Under the pieces are notes generated by a model. The model had not been told where the DNA came from and ran no database searches. It saw only the letters and a list, made by a program, of their open reading frames with translations. 64,000 bases of DNA, taken from assembly GCA_048264105.1 (NCBI GenBank), contig JBLXDJ010000009.1, positions 1 through 64,000 on the forward strand. The letters run 5' to 3'. The stretch is from Oceanospirillum sp048264105. Lineage in GTDB: Bacteria > Pseudomonadota > Gammaproteobacteria > Pseudomonadales > Halomonadaceae. The position numbers and the translations under genes were made by a program. Of this stretch, positions 17,594 to 25,552 are shown in pieces (within the stretch, counting starts at the first letter, position 1; each line of letters begins with the position of its first letter).

Positions 17594-18298
17594 TTATCGA
17601 TTCAACCGCGCTTCCACCTCTTCCCGAAGACCACGGGATTCCGCATAGCGGCGGTTAAAGGCGGCGAAGTAGTTTTCCACGGCATCTGCCGCTTCACTTT
17701 CCCCGGCCTGTTTTAACAACTCGATACCCACTTCCACGGTACACAGGTGCTGATCGCTGGCAGGTTTGCGCAGGGCGTAACGGGTCAGGCGGTCGGTTTT
17801 TAACGGCAATACCGGCAGGTTATCCAGATACGGGCTCTTGCGGAAAATACGCCGCGCCTGTCGCCAGGTGCCATCCAGAATAATAAACACCGGAATCTTC
17901 TCCGGTGACTTTTCCCGCTCCGGTTCAAAAGACACCACCCGATGAGCGTAATCGTCCATATCATCCGGGAAGATAATAAAGGGCTGATACTGCTCGTCTG
18001 CTAACAGCGCCAGTAACTTAGGATCAGGATTGGTCCGGTACCAGTAAAACACCTGAGTCTCCGGCAGGCAGTCCGCCAGCAAACGACCGGTGTTGGTCGG
18101 TTTGTAGATCTCCTCCGGGTGCATAATCAGCCAGACCTGAGCACGACAGCTGACGTTTTCCGGGCGCAGATCACAGATGCAGAAATCCTTCGCCATCAGA
18201 CAACCGGTGCAGCGGTTCACCCGGGAACCACGGGCGGAAAAAGGCTTACGCGGCATATCCGGCGCAGGGGGCATGGGCAGAGAAAACGGCTTGGACAT
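17594..18298 (-). CDS. tapT: DTW-domain tRNA-uridine aminocarboxypropyltransferase
   Basis: A 234-residue DTW-domain protein related to E. coli TapT (YfiP), which forms acp3U47 in tRNA from S-adenosylmethionine. The N-terminal zinc cluster is RCTGCLMAKDFCICDL (Cys near residues 30-43). The signature LDGTWRQARR is near 145. LIMHPEEIYKPTNTGRLL is the family's SAM-pocket block. The C-terminal basic/acidic tail is helical. The start at 18298 is preceded by GGAAAA. It converges on trxB and has no operon partner. Confidence 0.88.
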   Translation of the reverse strand: MSKPFSLPMPPAPDMPRKPFSARGSRVNRCTGCLMAKDFCICDLRPENVSCRAQVWLIMHPEEIYKPTNTGRLLADCLPETQVFYWYRTNPDPKLLALLADEQYQPFIIFPDDMDDYAHRVVSFEPEREKSPEKIPVFIILDGTWRQARRIFRKSPYLDNLPVLPLKTDRLTRYALRKPASDQHLCTVEVGIELLKQAGESEAADAVENYFAAFNRRYAESRGLREEVEARLNR

Positions 18299-18359
18299 TC
18301 AGTAATTTTCCGGGGGATGAGTTTTATAGGATAAGTGTTAGCGGTTAAAACAGCTTATG

Positions 18360-18383
18360 CGTTCCCACGCGAACGTGGGAACG
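18360..18383. repeat. REP-like palindrome
   Basis: CGTTCCCACG and CGTGGGAACG form a perfect 10-base-pair hairpin with loop CGAA. It lies in the gap between tapT and the sirtuin gene. The same core, CGTGGGAACG, is a widespread intergenic repeat in gammaproteobacteria, and a partial third copy (CGTGGGAGC) follows at 18391. Confidence 0.75.
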
Positions 18384-18425
18384 GGTTAAACGTGGGAGCA
18401 AACTGCCGTCGTCCGTTAACAGGCC

Positions 18426-19160
18426 TCAGTCGTGCAGCAGACCGGGAATGCCGGACAGATCTTCAATACCGTTCTCCAGCAGATAATCCACCAGTACCGG
18501 CATAGCCGTGCCCGCAGGCTCGCGCAGATAAAACGCGGGGGTATCCGCCGAGGCTTTCGGGTCTACCACAATACGCGCTACATGATACGGCGCGGCGCTG
18601 GCCAGAAACGAGGCCGGTTGTACCTGCAGCGATGTACCCACCACAATTACCAGATCTGCCGTTTGCGTGATCTCATGGGCAACGGGATACATGGGCACAT
18701 CTTCGCCAAACCAGACGATATGCGGGCGCAGCTGACTGCCCTTGTCGCACATATCACCGGGGTAGATATCGCTCTGCCCCAGATTCACCACCAGACGTTC
18801 ATCCAGTGTGCTGCGGGCTTTGCCGATCTCGCCATGCAGGTGCAGCACTTCGGATGAGCCACCGCGCTCGTGCAGGTCATCAATATTCTGGGTGATGACG
18901 GACACCTTAAAACCCTGCTCCAGACGGGCGATCGCTTTATGAGCGTCATTGGGCTCGGCCTTGCGGATCTGCTGGCGACGCTCGTTATAAAAGCGCAGCA
19001 CCAGTTCAGGGTCGCGCTGCCAGGCTTCAGGGGTAGCAACATCCTGAACATTATGGTTTTCCCACAGGCCATCACCATCACGGAAGGTTTTAATACCGCT
19101 TTCCGCACTGACACCAGCACCGCTTAACACCACAATATGTTTTTTATCCTGACTGCTCAT
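18426..19160 (-). CDS. cobB: NAD-dependent protein deacylase (sirtuin)
   Basis: A 244-residue Sir2-family enzyme that removes acyl groups from lysines using NAD. GAGVSAESGIKTFRD is at residues 14-28, TQNIDDLHERGG at about 93-104, and the catalytic His lies in HLHGE. YNERR near residue 58 has the Tyr-x2-Arg pair of class III (desuccinylase-type) sirtuins. The usual four zinc cysteines are missing. Between HGEIGKARS and GSQLRPHIVWFGE only one Cys (MCDKGS) occurs, so the zinc ribbon is replaced by a metal-free loop, as in a known bacterial subgroup. It lies upstream of, and reads toward, tapT across a REP-like palindrome. Confidence 0.92.
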   Translation of the reverse strand: MSSQDKKHIVVLSGAGVSAESGIKTFRDGDGLWENHNVQDVATPEAWQRDPELVLRFYNERRQQIRKAEPNDAHKAIARLEQGFKVSVITQNIDDLHERGGSSEVLHLHGEIGKARSTLDERLVVNLGQSDIYPGDMCDKGSQLRPHIVWFGEDVPMYPVAHEITQTADLVIVVGTSLQVQPASFLASAAPYHVARIVVDPKASADTPAFYLREPAGTAMPVLVDYLLENGIEDLSGIPGLLHD

Positions 19161-19211
19161 ACGCTCTTAATCCTTTGCAGCTTTAACCTTATCTCATCAA
19201 GCCTTCACGGC

Positions 19212-19964
19212 TTATTCATGATCCTTTGGGTCAAACACCCACTGATACACCTGCTGGCCGCTGCCCAGATACTTGCGTTCAAAGGGGGTCAGAACCGGAT
19301 CAGGTTCAATCGCGATTACCTGAGCAGCCGCATCGTCCAGCATCGAGGCTTTAATACCGCCCAGATCTTCATCCAGCGTTTCCGTGGTTGGCAAACGCAA
19401 CAGGCTGATCGCCTGCGCCATCTCCTGCACATAGATCTGCCAGTTACTGCGGCATTCAAAACGACCACCCAGCTCAGCGATATAAGGCAGCATAGGGCCA
19501 CCCTGCCAGCGAAGCTTGAACTGACTCTTCTTGGGATAGGGGTTTGGATAAAGCAGGTAATGGCGTACCGGCTTCCAGCCTGCGTCAACGGCAGAACGCC
19601 AGAAATCCAACAGGTTGGCCCGTACCAGCAGAGCATTATCCGGTAGTTCGCCTAGCTTTCGACTGAGGCGATCTTCTGACTGATCCACACCGATCACTGC
19701 ATGATCAGGAAACATCTGCGCTAACTGGCGGGTGCTTTCACCCACGCCACAACAGCTGTCCAGAATCAGGGGTTTGTTCTGCCCACGCAGCCAATTGTTA
19801 GCCTTGTTAAACGCATCAAGGTTGTGCTGCTGAAACGGCTTTTTAAAGGGCACCCGACAGTGCTTGAACACACGGTCGACCAGCTCCTCATGGGGGCCAT
19901 CCTGAGTCGTATGGATCTCCCGGGAATTACCAAAACTTTTATTGCCGTGAGGTCTGTGTCTCAT
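19212..19964 (-). CDS. TrmB-like SAM-dependent methyltransferase
   Basis: A 250-residue Rossmann-fold methyltransferase of the tRNA (guanine-N7) methyltransferase family. The SAM motif is LDSCCGVGESTRQLA (about residues 66-80), followed by VIGVDQSEDRL. LLYPNPYPKKSQFKLRW corresponds to the TrmB PDPWPKxRHxKRR block but is divergent, and SNWQIYVQEMA follows. It may be a paralogue of the main TrmB with a different target. The longer reading frame runs back to 20117, antisense-like and inside nfo. I place the start at 19964 (MRHRPHGNK), where ATG overlaps the stop of a 19-codon ORF. It is translationally coupled to that ORF and through it to nfo. Confidence 0.8.
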   Translation of the reverse strand: MRHRPHGNKSFGNSREIHTTQDGPHEELVDRVFKHCRVPFKKPFQQHNLDAFNKANNWLRGQNKPLILDSCCGVGESTRQLAQMFPDHAVIGVDQSEDRLSRKLGELPDNALLVRANLLDFWRSAVDAGWKPVRHYLLYPNPYPKKSQFKLRWQGGPMLPYIAELGGRFECRSNWQIYVQEMAQAISLLRLPTTETLDEDLGGIKASMLDDAAAQVIAIEPDPVLTPFERKYLGSGQQVYQWVFDPKDHE

Positions 19965-20020
19965 CTTTCTTTCAGCTCCATGAAGCGTGCCAGCCCCCAA
20001 ATGATTCGTGTCAGGCTCAT
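19961..20020 (-). CDS. 19-codon ORF coupled to nfo and the TrmB-like gene
   Basis: A predicted 19-residue peptide, MSLTRIIWGLARFMELKER. Its ATG overlaps the nfo TGA (ATGA, 20017-20020). Its TGA overlaps the ATG of the methyltransferase gene (ATGA, 19961-19964). It therefore exactly fills the space between the two genes with a stop-start at each end. The peptide is basic and could form a short amphipathic helix. It may act as a relay for ribosomes rather than as a stable protein. No homologue is recognised. Confidence 0.5.
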   Translation of the reverse strand: MSLTRIIWGLARFMELKER

Positions 20021-20874
20021 GCCGGTGTCTCTCCTTGTTCGAAGCGGCGCAGCATCTGGATCTCATCAGCCCAGATCTCCGGCTCGATGGTTTCCAGCAC
20101 CAGCGGAATGCCGTCAAAGCGTTTGTCCTGCATCATCCAGCAGAAGCCTTCCAGACCAATTTCCCCCTTACCCAAACTGTGGTGACGATCCAGACGGCTG
20201 TTCAGGCCACCTTTGGAGTCATTCAGGTGCATACCGTACAGGTAATCAAAACCGACCGTGCGTTCAAAATCGGTAAAGGTGCTGTCACAGGCTTCCGCGG
20301 TGCGTATGTCATAGCCTGCCGCAAACATGTGACAGGTATCCAGACAAACACCTACGCGTTTTTTATCCTCGACCTGATCGATAATGGCCGCCAGCTGATC
20401 AAAGTGCCAACCCAGGTTACTGCCCTGTCCGGCGGTGCATTCGATCACCGCGATCACGCCTTCGGTCTGCGCCAAAGCCCAGTCGATCGATTCGGCGATA
20501 CGGCTCAGACAGGCGGCTTCATCGATCTTCTTCAGGTGACTGCCGGGATGGAAATTCAGATAGGTCAGCCCCAGCTGCTCGCAGCGCTGAAGCTCATCCA
20601 GAAAGGCATCACGGGATTTCTGCAGCGGCTCTGCTTCCGGATGCCCCAGGTTGATCAGGTAACTGTCATGGGGCAGGATCTGATCCGGTTTAAAACCGTG
20701 TTTTTCGCAGTTGTGCTTAAACTTGCGAATGGTCAGGTCATCCAGCGGCTTGGCCTGCCAGCGGCGCTGATTTTTGGTGAACAGGGCAAAAGCATTGGCA
20801 CCGATCTCTTTGGCATTCAAAGGGGCGTTAAAGACACCACCACTGGCGCTGACATGGGCACCGATATACTTCAT
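20017..20874 (-). CDS. nfo: Endonuclease IV
   Basis: A 285-residue TIM-barrel AP endonuclease with a trinuclear zinc site, which incises abasic sites and removes 3' blocking groups. Family blocks: MKYIGAHVSASGG at the start, LNFHPGSHL near 110, ECTAGQG near 146, GVCLDTCHMFAAGYD near 175, HLNDSKGGLNSRLDRHHSLGKG near 213, and LVLETIEPEIWADE near the end. These supply the conserved His, Glu and Asp ligands. AGGAG lies seven bases before the ATG. It is the first gene of a coupled set with the 19-codon ORF and the TrmB-like gene. Confidence 0.97.
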   Translation of the reverse strand: MKYIGAHVSASGGVFNAPLNAKEIGANAFALFTKNQRRWQAKPLDDLTIRKFKHNCEKHGFKPDQILPHDSYLINLGHPEAEPLQKSRDAFLDELQRCEQLGLTYLNFHPGSHLKKIDEAACLSRIAESIDWALAQTEGVIAVIECTAGQGSNLGWHFDQLAAIIDQVEDKKRVGVCLDTCHMFAAGYDIRTAEACDSTFTDFERTVGFDYLYGMHLNDSKGGLNSRLDRHHSLGKGEIGLEGFCWMMQDKRFDGIPLVLETIEPEIWADEIQMLRRFEQGETPA

Positions 20875-21241
20875 TACATCACTCCTGCAGGGTTCTGATC
20901 CGGCTCAAATCCGACAATAATCAACCTGCAGAAAAGCCTGCAGGCAAAAGGGCTTATTGTACCTGAAGCCCTTGCCATTGTCCGTTCTCAGACGGTTTGC
21001 TCATCATAAACGGACAATGCGATGAACCCTGTTCATCTGCCGGACAGGACAAGTTGACCCTGCTTCATATACGGCATGACCAAATCCGTAAAACATCAGA
21101 AAAAACCACGTAAAAACAGCTCAATAGATAAATTCTACCTATTAGTAGACTCATGCGATAACAGGCCAAACATGCCGATGCAGTAGGCGGAACACCAGCA
21201 GCAGGGTATGCTAGTGAAAATTTTTCTCTGGAGACTAGGAT
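20875..21241 (+). other. 367-base divergent promoter region nfo / sseA
   Basis: The region separates the divergent nfo and sulfurtransferase genes and must hold both promoters. I see no strong consensus pair and no ORF with a ribosome-binding site. The stretch close to the sulfurtransferase gene is AT-rich. Confidence 0.4.
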
Positions 21242-22096
21242 ATGTCTGCAACAACCCCTTCTCTGATTAATGCTCAAGAGCTGTGCCAGCAACTGCAATC
21301 TTCCGATACCCCAGTGGTACTGGACTGCCGTTTCTATCTGCAGGAACCGGCAGCGGGTCAGGAAGCCTTTATGGAGCAGCATATCGTTCGGGCTCAGTAC
21401 GCTGATCTGGATCTTCACCTTTCCGGTCCGGTTGAAGCCGGCGTCACCGGTCGTCACCCTCTGCCATCCAAAGAAGCCCTCGCCCGCCAGCTTCAGCAAT
21501 GGGGCATTACCCCGGAGCGCTCCGTGGTGGTGTATGACCAGAACAATGCAGCCATGGCCGCCGCCCGCGCCTGGTGGTTACTGCGCTACGCCGGTGTCGA
21601 ACAGGTTCAGGTGCTGGATGGTGGCCTGGACGCCTGGCTGGCGGAAGGTCTGGCGACAGAAACCGGTGAGCAAACCAGTGACAATGCCCTGTCAGAACAA
21701 CCCGAGCTGAACTGGCAGGATGAAAAGCTAATCACCGCCCAACAACTGCTGCTGAAAAAACCGGTTCTGCTGGATGCTCGCGGCATCGAACGCTTCGCCG
21801 GTGAAGTAGAACCCATCGATCCCGTGGCCGGTCATATTCCCGGTGCGCAATGCGTCCCTTTTACCGAACTGGTGGACGATCAGGGCATGTTCCTGAAACC
21901 GGAACAACTAAAAGAAACATTGAGTGCGCTGGATACCGATGAGGCAACCGTGGTCTATTGCGGATCAGGTGTTACCGCCTGTCATCTGGCTCTCGGCGCA
22001 GTCATCGCCGGACTGCCTGAACCCCGCCTTTATGCCGGTTCCTGGAGCGAGTGGATCAATGATAGCGTCCGCCCGATTGAGACCGGAAGAGAGTAA
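21242..22096 (+). CDS. sseA: 3-mercaptopyruvate sulfurtransferase
   Basis: A 284-residue double-rhodanese enzyme that moves sulfur from 3-mercaptopyruvate to an acceptor such as cyanide or thioredoxin. The N-terminal rhodanese domain (about 1-140) is inactive. It includes DCRFYLQEP and YDQNNAAMAARAWW. The C-terminal domain (about 155-284) carries the catalytic loop CGSGVTA with Cys240. The CG[S/T]GVTA pattern marks mercaptopyruvate rather than thiosulfate sulfurtransferases (CRKGxTA). CTGGAG lies upstream of the ATG. It is monocistronic and ends in a terminator facing the ParA gene. Confidence 0.92.
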   Translation: MSATTPSLINAQELCQQLQSSDTPVVLDCRFYLQEPAAGQEAFMEQHIVRAQYADLDLHLSGPVEAGVTGRHPLPSKEALARQLQQWGITPERSVVVYDQNNAAMAAARAWWLLRYAGVEQVQVLDGGLDAWLAEGLATETGEQTSDNALSEQPELNWQDEKLITAQQLLLKKPVLLDARGIERFAGEVEPIDPVAGHIPGAQCVPFTELVDDQGMFLKPEQLKETLSALDTDEATVVYCGSGVTACHLALGAVIAGLPEPRLYAGSWSEWINDSVRPIETGRE

Positions 22097-22160
22097 GCAA
22101 CCGCTTCATTTGTCACCGACATTCCACGCTGAGCGCGGAAATAAGTCGTCTGAAACCACA

Positions 22161-22189
22161 AAAACCGAAGGCTTCCCTTCGGTTTTTTT
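22161..22189. terminator. Terminator between sseA and the ParA gene
   Basis: ACCGAAGG (22164-22171) and CCTTCGGT (22176-22183) form the stem with loop CTTC. Four A precede and seven T follow, so it can serve both convergent genes. Confidence 0.9.
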
Positions 22190-22215
22190 GCATTTTCAGA
22201 GGCGCAAGGCCGCCG

Positions 22216-22983
22216 CTACTTCGACAACACCTTAAACAGCTCCACAAACTGACCGGTTAGTTTATGCCTGGGAACATAGTGAATCAGGGGCTTATTCAGC
22301 TGATGGGATTCGCGCATTTTAACCGATGACATCAGGTGTACCGGTAGTACCGGATGCCCCTCCGCGACCAGCTCGTTCACCAGCTGTTGTGGTAATTTTG
22401 CCTGAGGCTGCATCTGATTAACCACGATGCCTTCAACGTTCAGATCAGGGTTATGATCCGCCCGCATCTCATCAATATTACCCAGAAGTTGCCCCAGCGC
22501 CTGACGGGAGAAGGCATCACAATCAAAGGGGATCAGGCAGCGTTCTGCGCCGATAAGGGCAGAACGGGAGAAGAAGTTCAATGCCGGCGGCGTATCAATG
22601 AATATCTGATCATATATGCCCGCCTGCTCCTGCAGCATCTCTTTCAACTTGTAGATTTTGTAGCGGGACTCCAGCTTGGCTTCCAGACTCTCCAGCTCGC
22701 TATGGGCAGGCAACACATGCAGGTTCTCCCACTGGGTCGGCTGAATCAGCTGCTCCATCGGCTTGCGCTGGGATGAGATGGTCAGGCACTGCTCAAAAAA
22801 ATCAAACAGGGTATCGTCCATCTCCTGCACCGCTTTTCCGGTGAGGTAATGGCTGGAATTGCCCTGAGGATCGAGATCCACCACCAGAGTTTTTAAACCC
22901 TGACTGGCACTGATCGCAGCAAGATTACAGGTAATACTGGACTTACCAACACCACCTTTCTGGTTAAAAACAACCCTGATCAT
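22216..22983 (-). CDS. Orphan ParA-family ATPase
   Basis: A 255-residue deviant Walker A ATPase. FNQKGGVGKSSITCNLA at about residues 6-22 carries the signature Lys and the P-loop, VDLDPQGNSS near 38 is Walker A', and IFIDTPPALNF near 127 is Walker B. It resembles Soj/ParA proteins that position plasmids, chromosomes or protein complexes on the nucleoid. No ParB-like gene or parS-like cluster is next to it, so it is not a complete partition locus. Its cargo is unknown. The start at ATG 22983 is preferred over a GTG two codons upstream, since GGGAG then lies at normal distance. Confidence 0.83.
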   Translation of the reverse strand: MIRVVFNQKGGVGKSSITCNLAAISASQGLKTLVVDLDPQGNSSHYLTGKAVQEMDDTLFDFFEQCLTISSQRKPMEQLIQPTQWENLHVLPAHSELESLEAKLESRYKIYKLKEMLQEQAGIYDQIFIDTPPALNFFSRSALIGAERCLIPFDCDAFSRQALGQLLGNIDEMRADHNPDLNVEGIVVNQMQPQAKLPQQLVNELVAEGHPVLPVHLMSSVKMRESHQLNKPLIHYVPRHKLTGQFVELFKVLSK

Positions 22984-23409
22984 AATCACTCCCTTGGCGC
23001 TGAGGCTATTTGAAACTACGGCTCACGCTGAAATCAGCACTTGTACGGCACTGCAGCATAAACTCTGAGTGTATTCATTTTATCGAACCGGGTCGAGCCT
23101 GTTCCGTCTGTAAATAGGCGGTAAAAATACAGCTATGATTTCAGGCATAAAAGACACAAAAACCTGCACAAAATCCACGTTTGGCGGGCACTCAGCCATA
23201 GCCGCGCTGTTTGGTAAGTGATAACATTCTTCGCTTAATTTTTCAGGGGCAGTGCTTTGTTTTAAACACTGTTTCTTCAGCGTTGGCTTCCAGGTTGTGC
23301 ATCACCTCTTGGCCATCCCCAACGAGCTAAGTCGCGGAATGACTTTTCAGTCGCCCGGGCTATCCAATTGCGACTCCAGTTGTTGCAACACCGTTATGAG
23401 GAGTGGGGC
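22984..23409 (+). other. Divergent promoter region ParA / fabY
   Basis: A 426-base gap between divergent genes. A TATGAT-like -10 near 23134 could serve fabY. The GAGGAG at 23398-23403 is the fabY ribosome-binding site. No ORF is supported here. Confidence 0.4.
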
Positions 23410-25323
23410 TTGTCACAGTTACCGGTAATTATTGGTTTTGGCGGCGTTAATGCTGCAGGTCGAAGCTCAGGTTTCCAGAGTTTCCGCCGCACCGTTTTAA
23501 ACAGTCTTGATAGTGAGCAACAGGCGCAGACGCTGGTTAGCCTTGCCTGCATGATGGGACTGCTGACGGAAAAAGAGGGTCAGTGGATCACGTCTGACGG
23601 CGAAAGCCTGAGCCTGAATGCTGCGGCAGACCTTGTTCGCCCGCAGGTTCTGGACAACACCCTGATTCGTAAAACCCACCCTGATCTGTTTGATGTGGAT
23701 GCAATTCCTGCCAATACACGGCTCACCATCAAACCCGACCAGGAAGCGATCAGCTTTACGCTGCGTCCCCGTCAGATGCCGGAAACCACACCGGATAACT
23801 GGCAGGTTGAGACACTGGAAAACGGCCACTACAAAATCACCATCACTGGCGATTTTGAAGCCCTGATTCCTGATGGCCGTGAAGCCGGTGTGAAGGCCTC
23901 GGCTCAAATGCCGACCGGCTTTAATCCGGGCAAATTCTACCGCTCGGTTCACCATCCGCGCGGTCTACAGATGGCGGTATTCGCTGCCTCTGACATGCTG
24001 GGCAATACCGGTTTGGACTGGGATGCGGTCAAAGACACCCTGCGCCCGGATCAGATGGCGGTGTATGCCGGTAACTCTATCGGTCAGCTGGATCAGTACG
24101 GCTGGGGCGGTTTACTGCAGAGCTTCGTCAACGGTAAGCGTGCCACCTCCAAGCAGATGCCTCTGGGCTATGGCCAGATGCCTGCTGACTTTATTAACGC
24201 TTATGTGCTGGGTAGCGTCGGTGCTACCGCCGGTCACTTAGGTGCCTGTGCCAGCTTCCTGTATAACCTGCAGGCTGCGGTAACCGATATCCGTCTGGGT
24301 CGTCGCCGTCTGGCGGTTGTCGGCACCAGCGATGCGCCGGTTACACCTGAGATCATTGAAGGTTTCCGCGTGATGGGGGCTCTGGCCGATGATGCCAGCC
24401 TGATGGCCCTGGACGCTCTGGAAAAACTCACCGATGCGGATTACCAGAAAGCCTGTCGTCCGTTTGCGGAAAACTGCGGTTTCACCATGGCGGAGGGTGC
24501 TCAGTACCTGATGCTGACCGACGATACTCTGGCACTGGAGCTGGGCGCTCAGATCTTCGGCTCGGTCCCGGAAGTGTTTGTAAACGCCGACGGCTTTAAG
24601 AAATCGATCAGTGCACCGGGCATCGGCAACTATGTCACGCTGGCAAAATCTGCCGCGCTGGTTCGCTCGGTTCTGGGTGAAGAATCCCTGCGTGAGCGCA
24701 GCTATGTTCATGCCCACGGCACCAGTACCCCGAAAAACCGCGTTACCGAATCCCATGTGCTGAACGAAGTGGCTAAAGCCTTCGATATCAGCAGCTGGCC
24801 GGTTGCCGCGATCAAGTGCTACGTCGGTCACTCTCAGGGCACCGCTGCCGGTGACCAGACCATCAGCGCACTGGGCACCTGGGCGCACAAGATGATTCCG
24901 GGTATCGCGACAACCGATAAAATTGCTGATGATGTTCACCAGAGCAATCTGGAGTTCTCTCAGCAGGCGATCGATCTGTCTGACCGTCCGATGGATACCG
25001 CCTTTATCAACGCCAAAGGTTTCGGCGGCAACAACGCCACCGGTGTGATCTTCTCGCCGGAAGTGACGCTGCAGATGCTGGCTAAGAAACACGGTCAGGC
25101 TGCGATCAGCGCCTGGGAAGATAAGGTACAGCAGCAGAAAGCCCGCGCCGCTGAGTATCAGGCAGAAGTGGATGCCGGTCGATTCAGTGTGGTGTACCAC
25201 TTTGGTGATCGTGAAGTGCTGGAAGGCCCTGAGCTGCAGATTACCAGCCAGAAGCTGCACATCCCGGGTTACGCTCAGGATGTATCCCTTGAGCTGGATA
25301 ACCCGTTTGGCGATATGAGCTGA
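23410..25323 (+). CDS. fabY: Beta-ketoacyl-ACP synthase FabY-type (fatty-acid initiation)
   Basis: A 637-residue ketoacyl synthase of the large class described in Pseudomonas aeruginosa (FabY, 634 residues), which condenses acetyl-CoA with malonyl-ACP in place of FabH. The start is TTG at 23410 with GAGGAG six bases upstream. It gives MSQLPVIIGFGGVNAAGRSS, matching the FabY N-terminus. The upstream in-frame TTG at 23368 has no such signal. Catalytic Cys280 lies in LGACASFLYN, His436 in HAHGTSTPKNR and His474 in VGHSQGTAAGD. The ~150-residue region between the N-terminus and the thiolase fold is the FabY-specific insertion. It is monocistronic, with a strong terminator. Confidence 0.92.
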   Translation: MSQLPVIIGFGGVNAAGRSSGFQSFRRTVLNSLDSEQQAQTLVSLACMMGLLTEKEGQWITSDGESLSLNAAADLVRPQVLDNTLIRKTHPDLFDVDAIPANTRLTIKPDQEAISFTLRPRQMPETTPDNWQVETLENGHYKITITGDFEALIPDGREAGVKASAQMPTGFNPGKFYRSVHHPRGLQMAVFAASDMLGNTGLDWDAVKDTLRPDQMAVYAGNSIGQLDQYGWGGLLQSFVNGKRATSKQMPLGYGQMPADFINAYVLGSVGATAGHLGACASFLYNLQAAVTDIRLGRRRLAVVGTSDAPVTPEIIEGFRVMGALADDASLMALDALEKLTDADYQKACRPFAENCGFTMAEGAQYLMLTDDTLALELGAQIFGSVPEVFVNADGFKKSISAPGIGNYVTLAKSAALVRSVLGEESLRERSYVHAHGTSTPKNRVTESHVLNEVAKAFDISSWPVAAIKCYVGHSQGTAAGDQTISALGTWAHKMIPGIATTDKIADDVHQSNLEFSQQAIDLSDRPMDTAFINAKGFGGNNATGVIFSPEVTLQMLAKKHGQAAISAWEDKVQQQKARAAEYQAEVDAGRFSVVYHFGDREVLEGPELQITSQKLHIPGYAQDVSLELDNPFGDMS

Positions 25324-25368
25324 TCTTTAGCCCTGATCGTTTAATCACCAAGGCAAACAGCCGCTACG

Positions 25369-25406
25369 AAAAAGCCCGCATTTCATTACTAAAATGCGGG
25401 CTTTTT
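25369..25406 (+). terminator. Terminator of fabY
   Basis: A 15-base-pair perfect stem, AAAAAGCCCGCATTT (25369-25383) with AAATGCGGGCTTTTT (25392-25406), loop CATTACTA. The T run can also stop transcription on the other strand. Confidence 0.93.
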
Positions 25407-25442
25407 ACATCGGAAGTATTTAACAGTGCACAGGCCGAAAGT

Positions 25443-25534
25443 TGATGGGCACGCTTCGCTTTGCACCATCCTACGTTTCTTTTTTCAACTCCCTGGTAGG
25501 ATGGGCAAAGTTCACGCAGTGAACGTGCCCATCA
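25443..25534. repeat. Imperfect inverted-repeat element (REPIN/MITE-like)
   Basis: TGATGGGCACGCTTCG...ATCCTAC (25443-25474) and GTAGGATGGGCAAAG...GTGCCCATCA (25495-25534) are imperfect inverted arms around a ~20-base centre. The right arm contains a second hairpin, GTTCAC-gca-GTGAAC (25510-25524). The core GTAGGATGGGC/GTGCCCATCA is a dispersed intergenic repeat seen in many gammaproteobacteria. It carries no transposase and is probably mobilised in trans or relictual. Confidence 0.7.
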
Positions 25535-25552
25535 ATACACTGGCAATCTTTA

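Noticed and set aside
22216..22983. Chromosome or plasmid partition (parABS) locus
   Set aside because: A ParA ATPase is present but no ParB and no repeated parS-like sites lie nearby.
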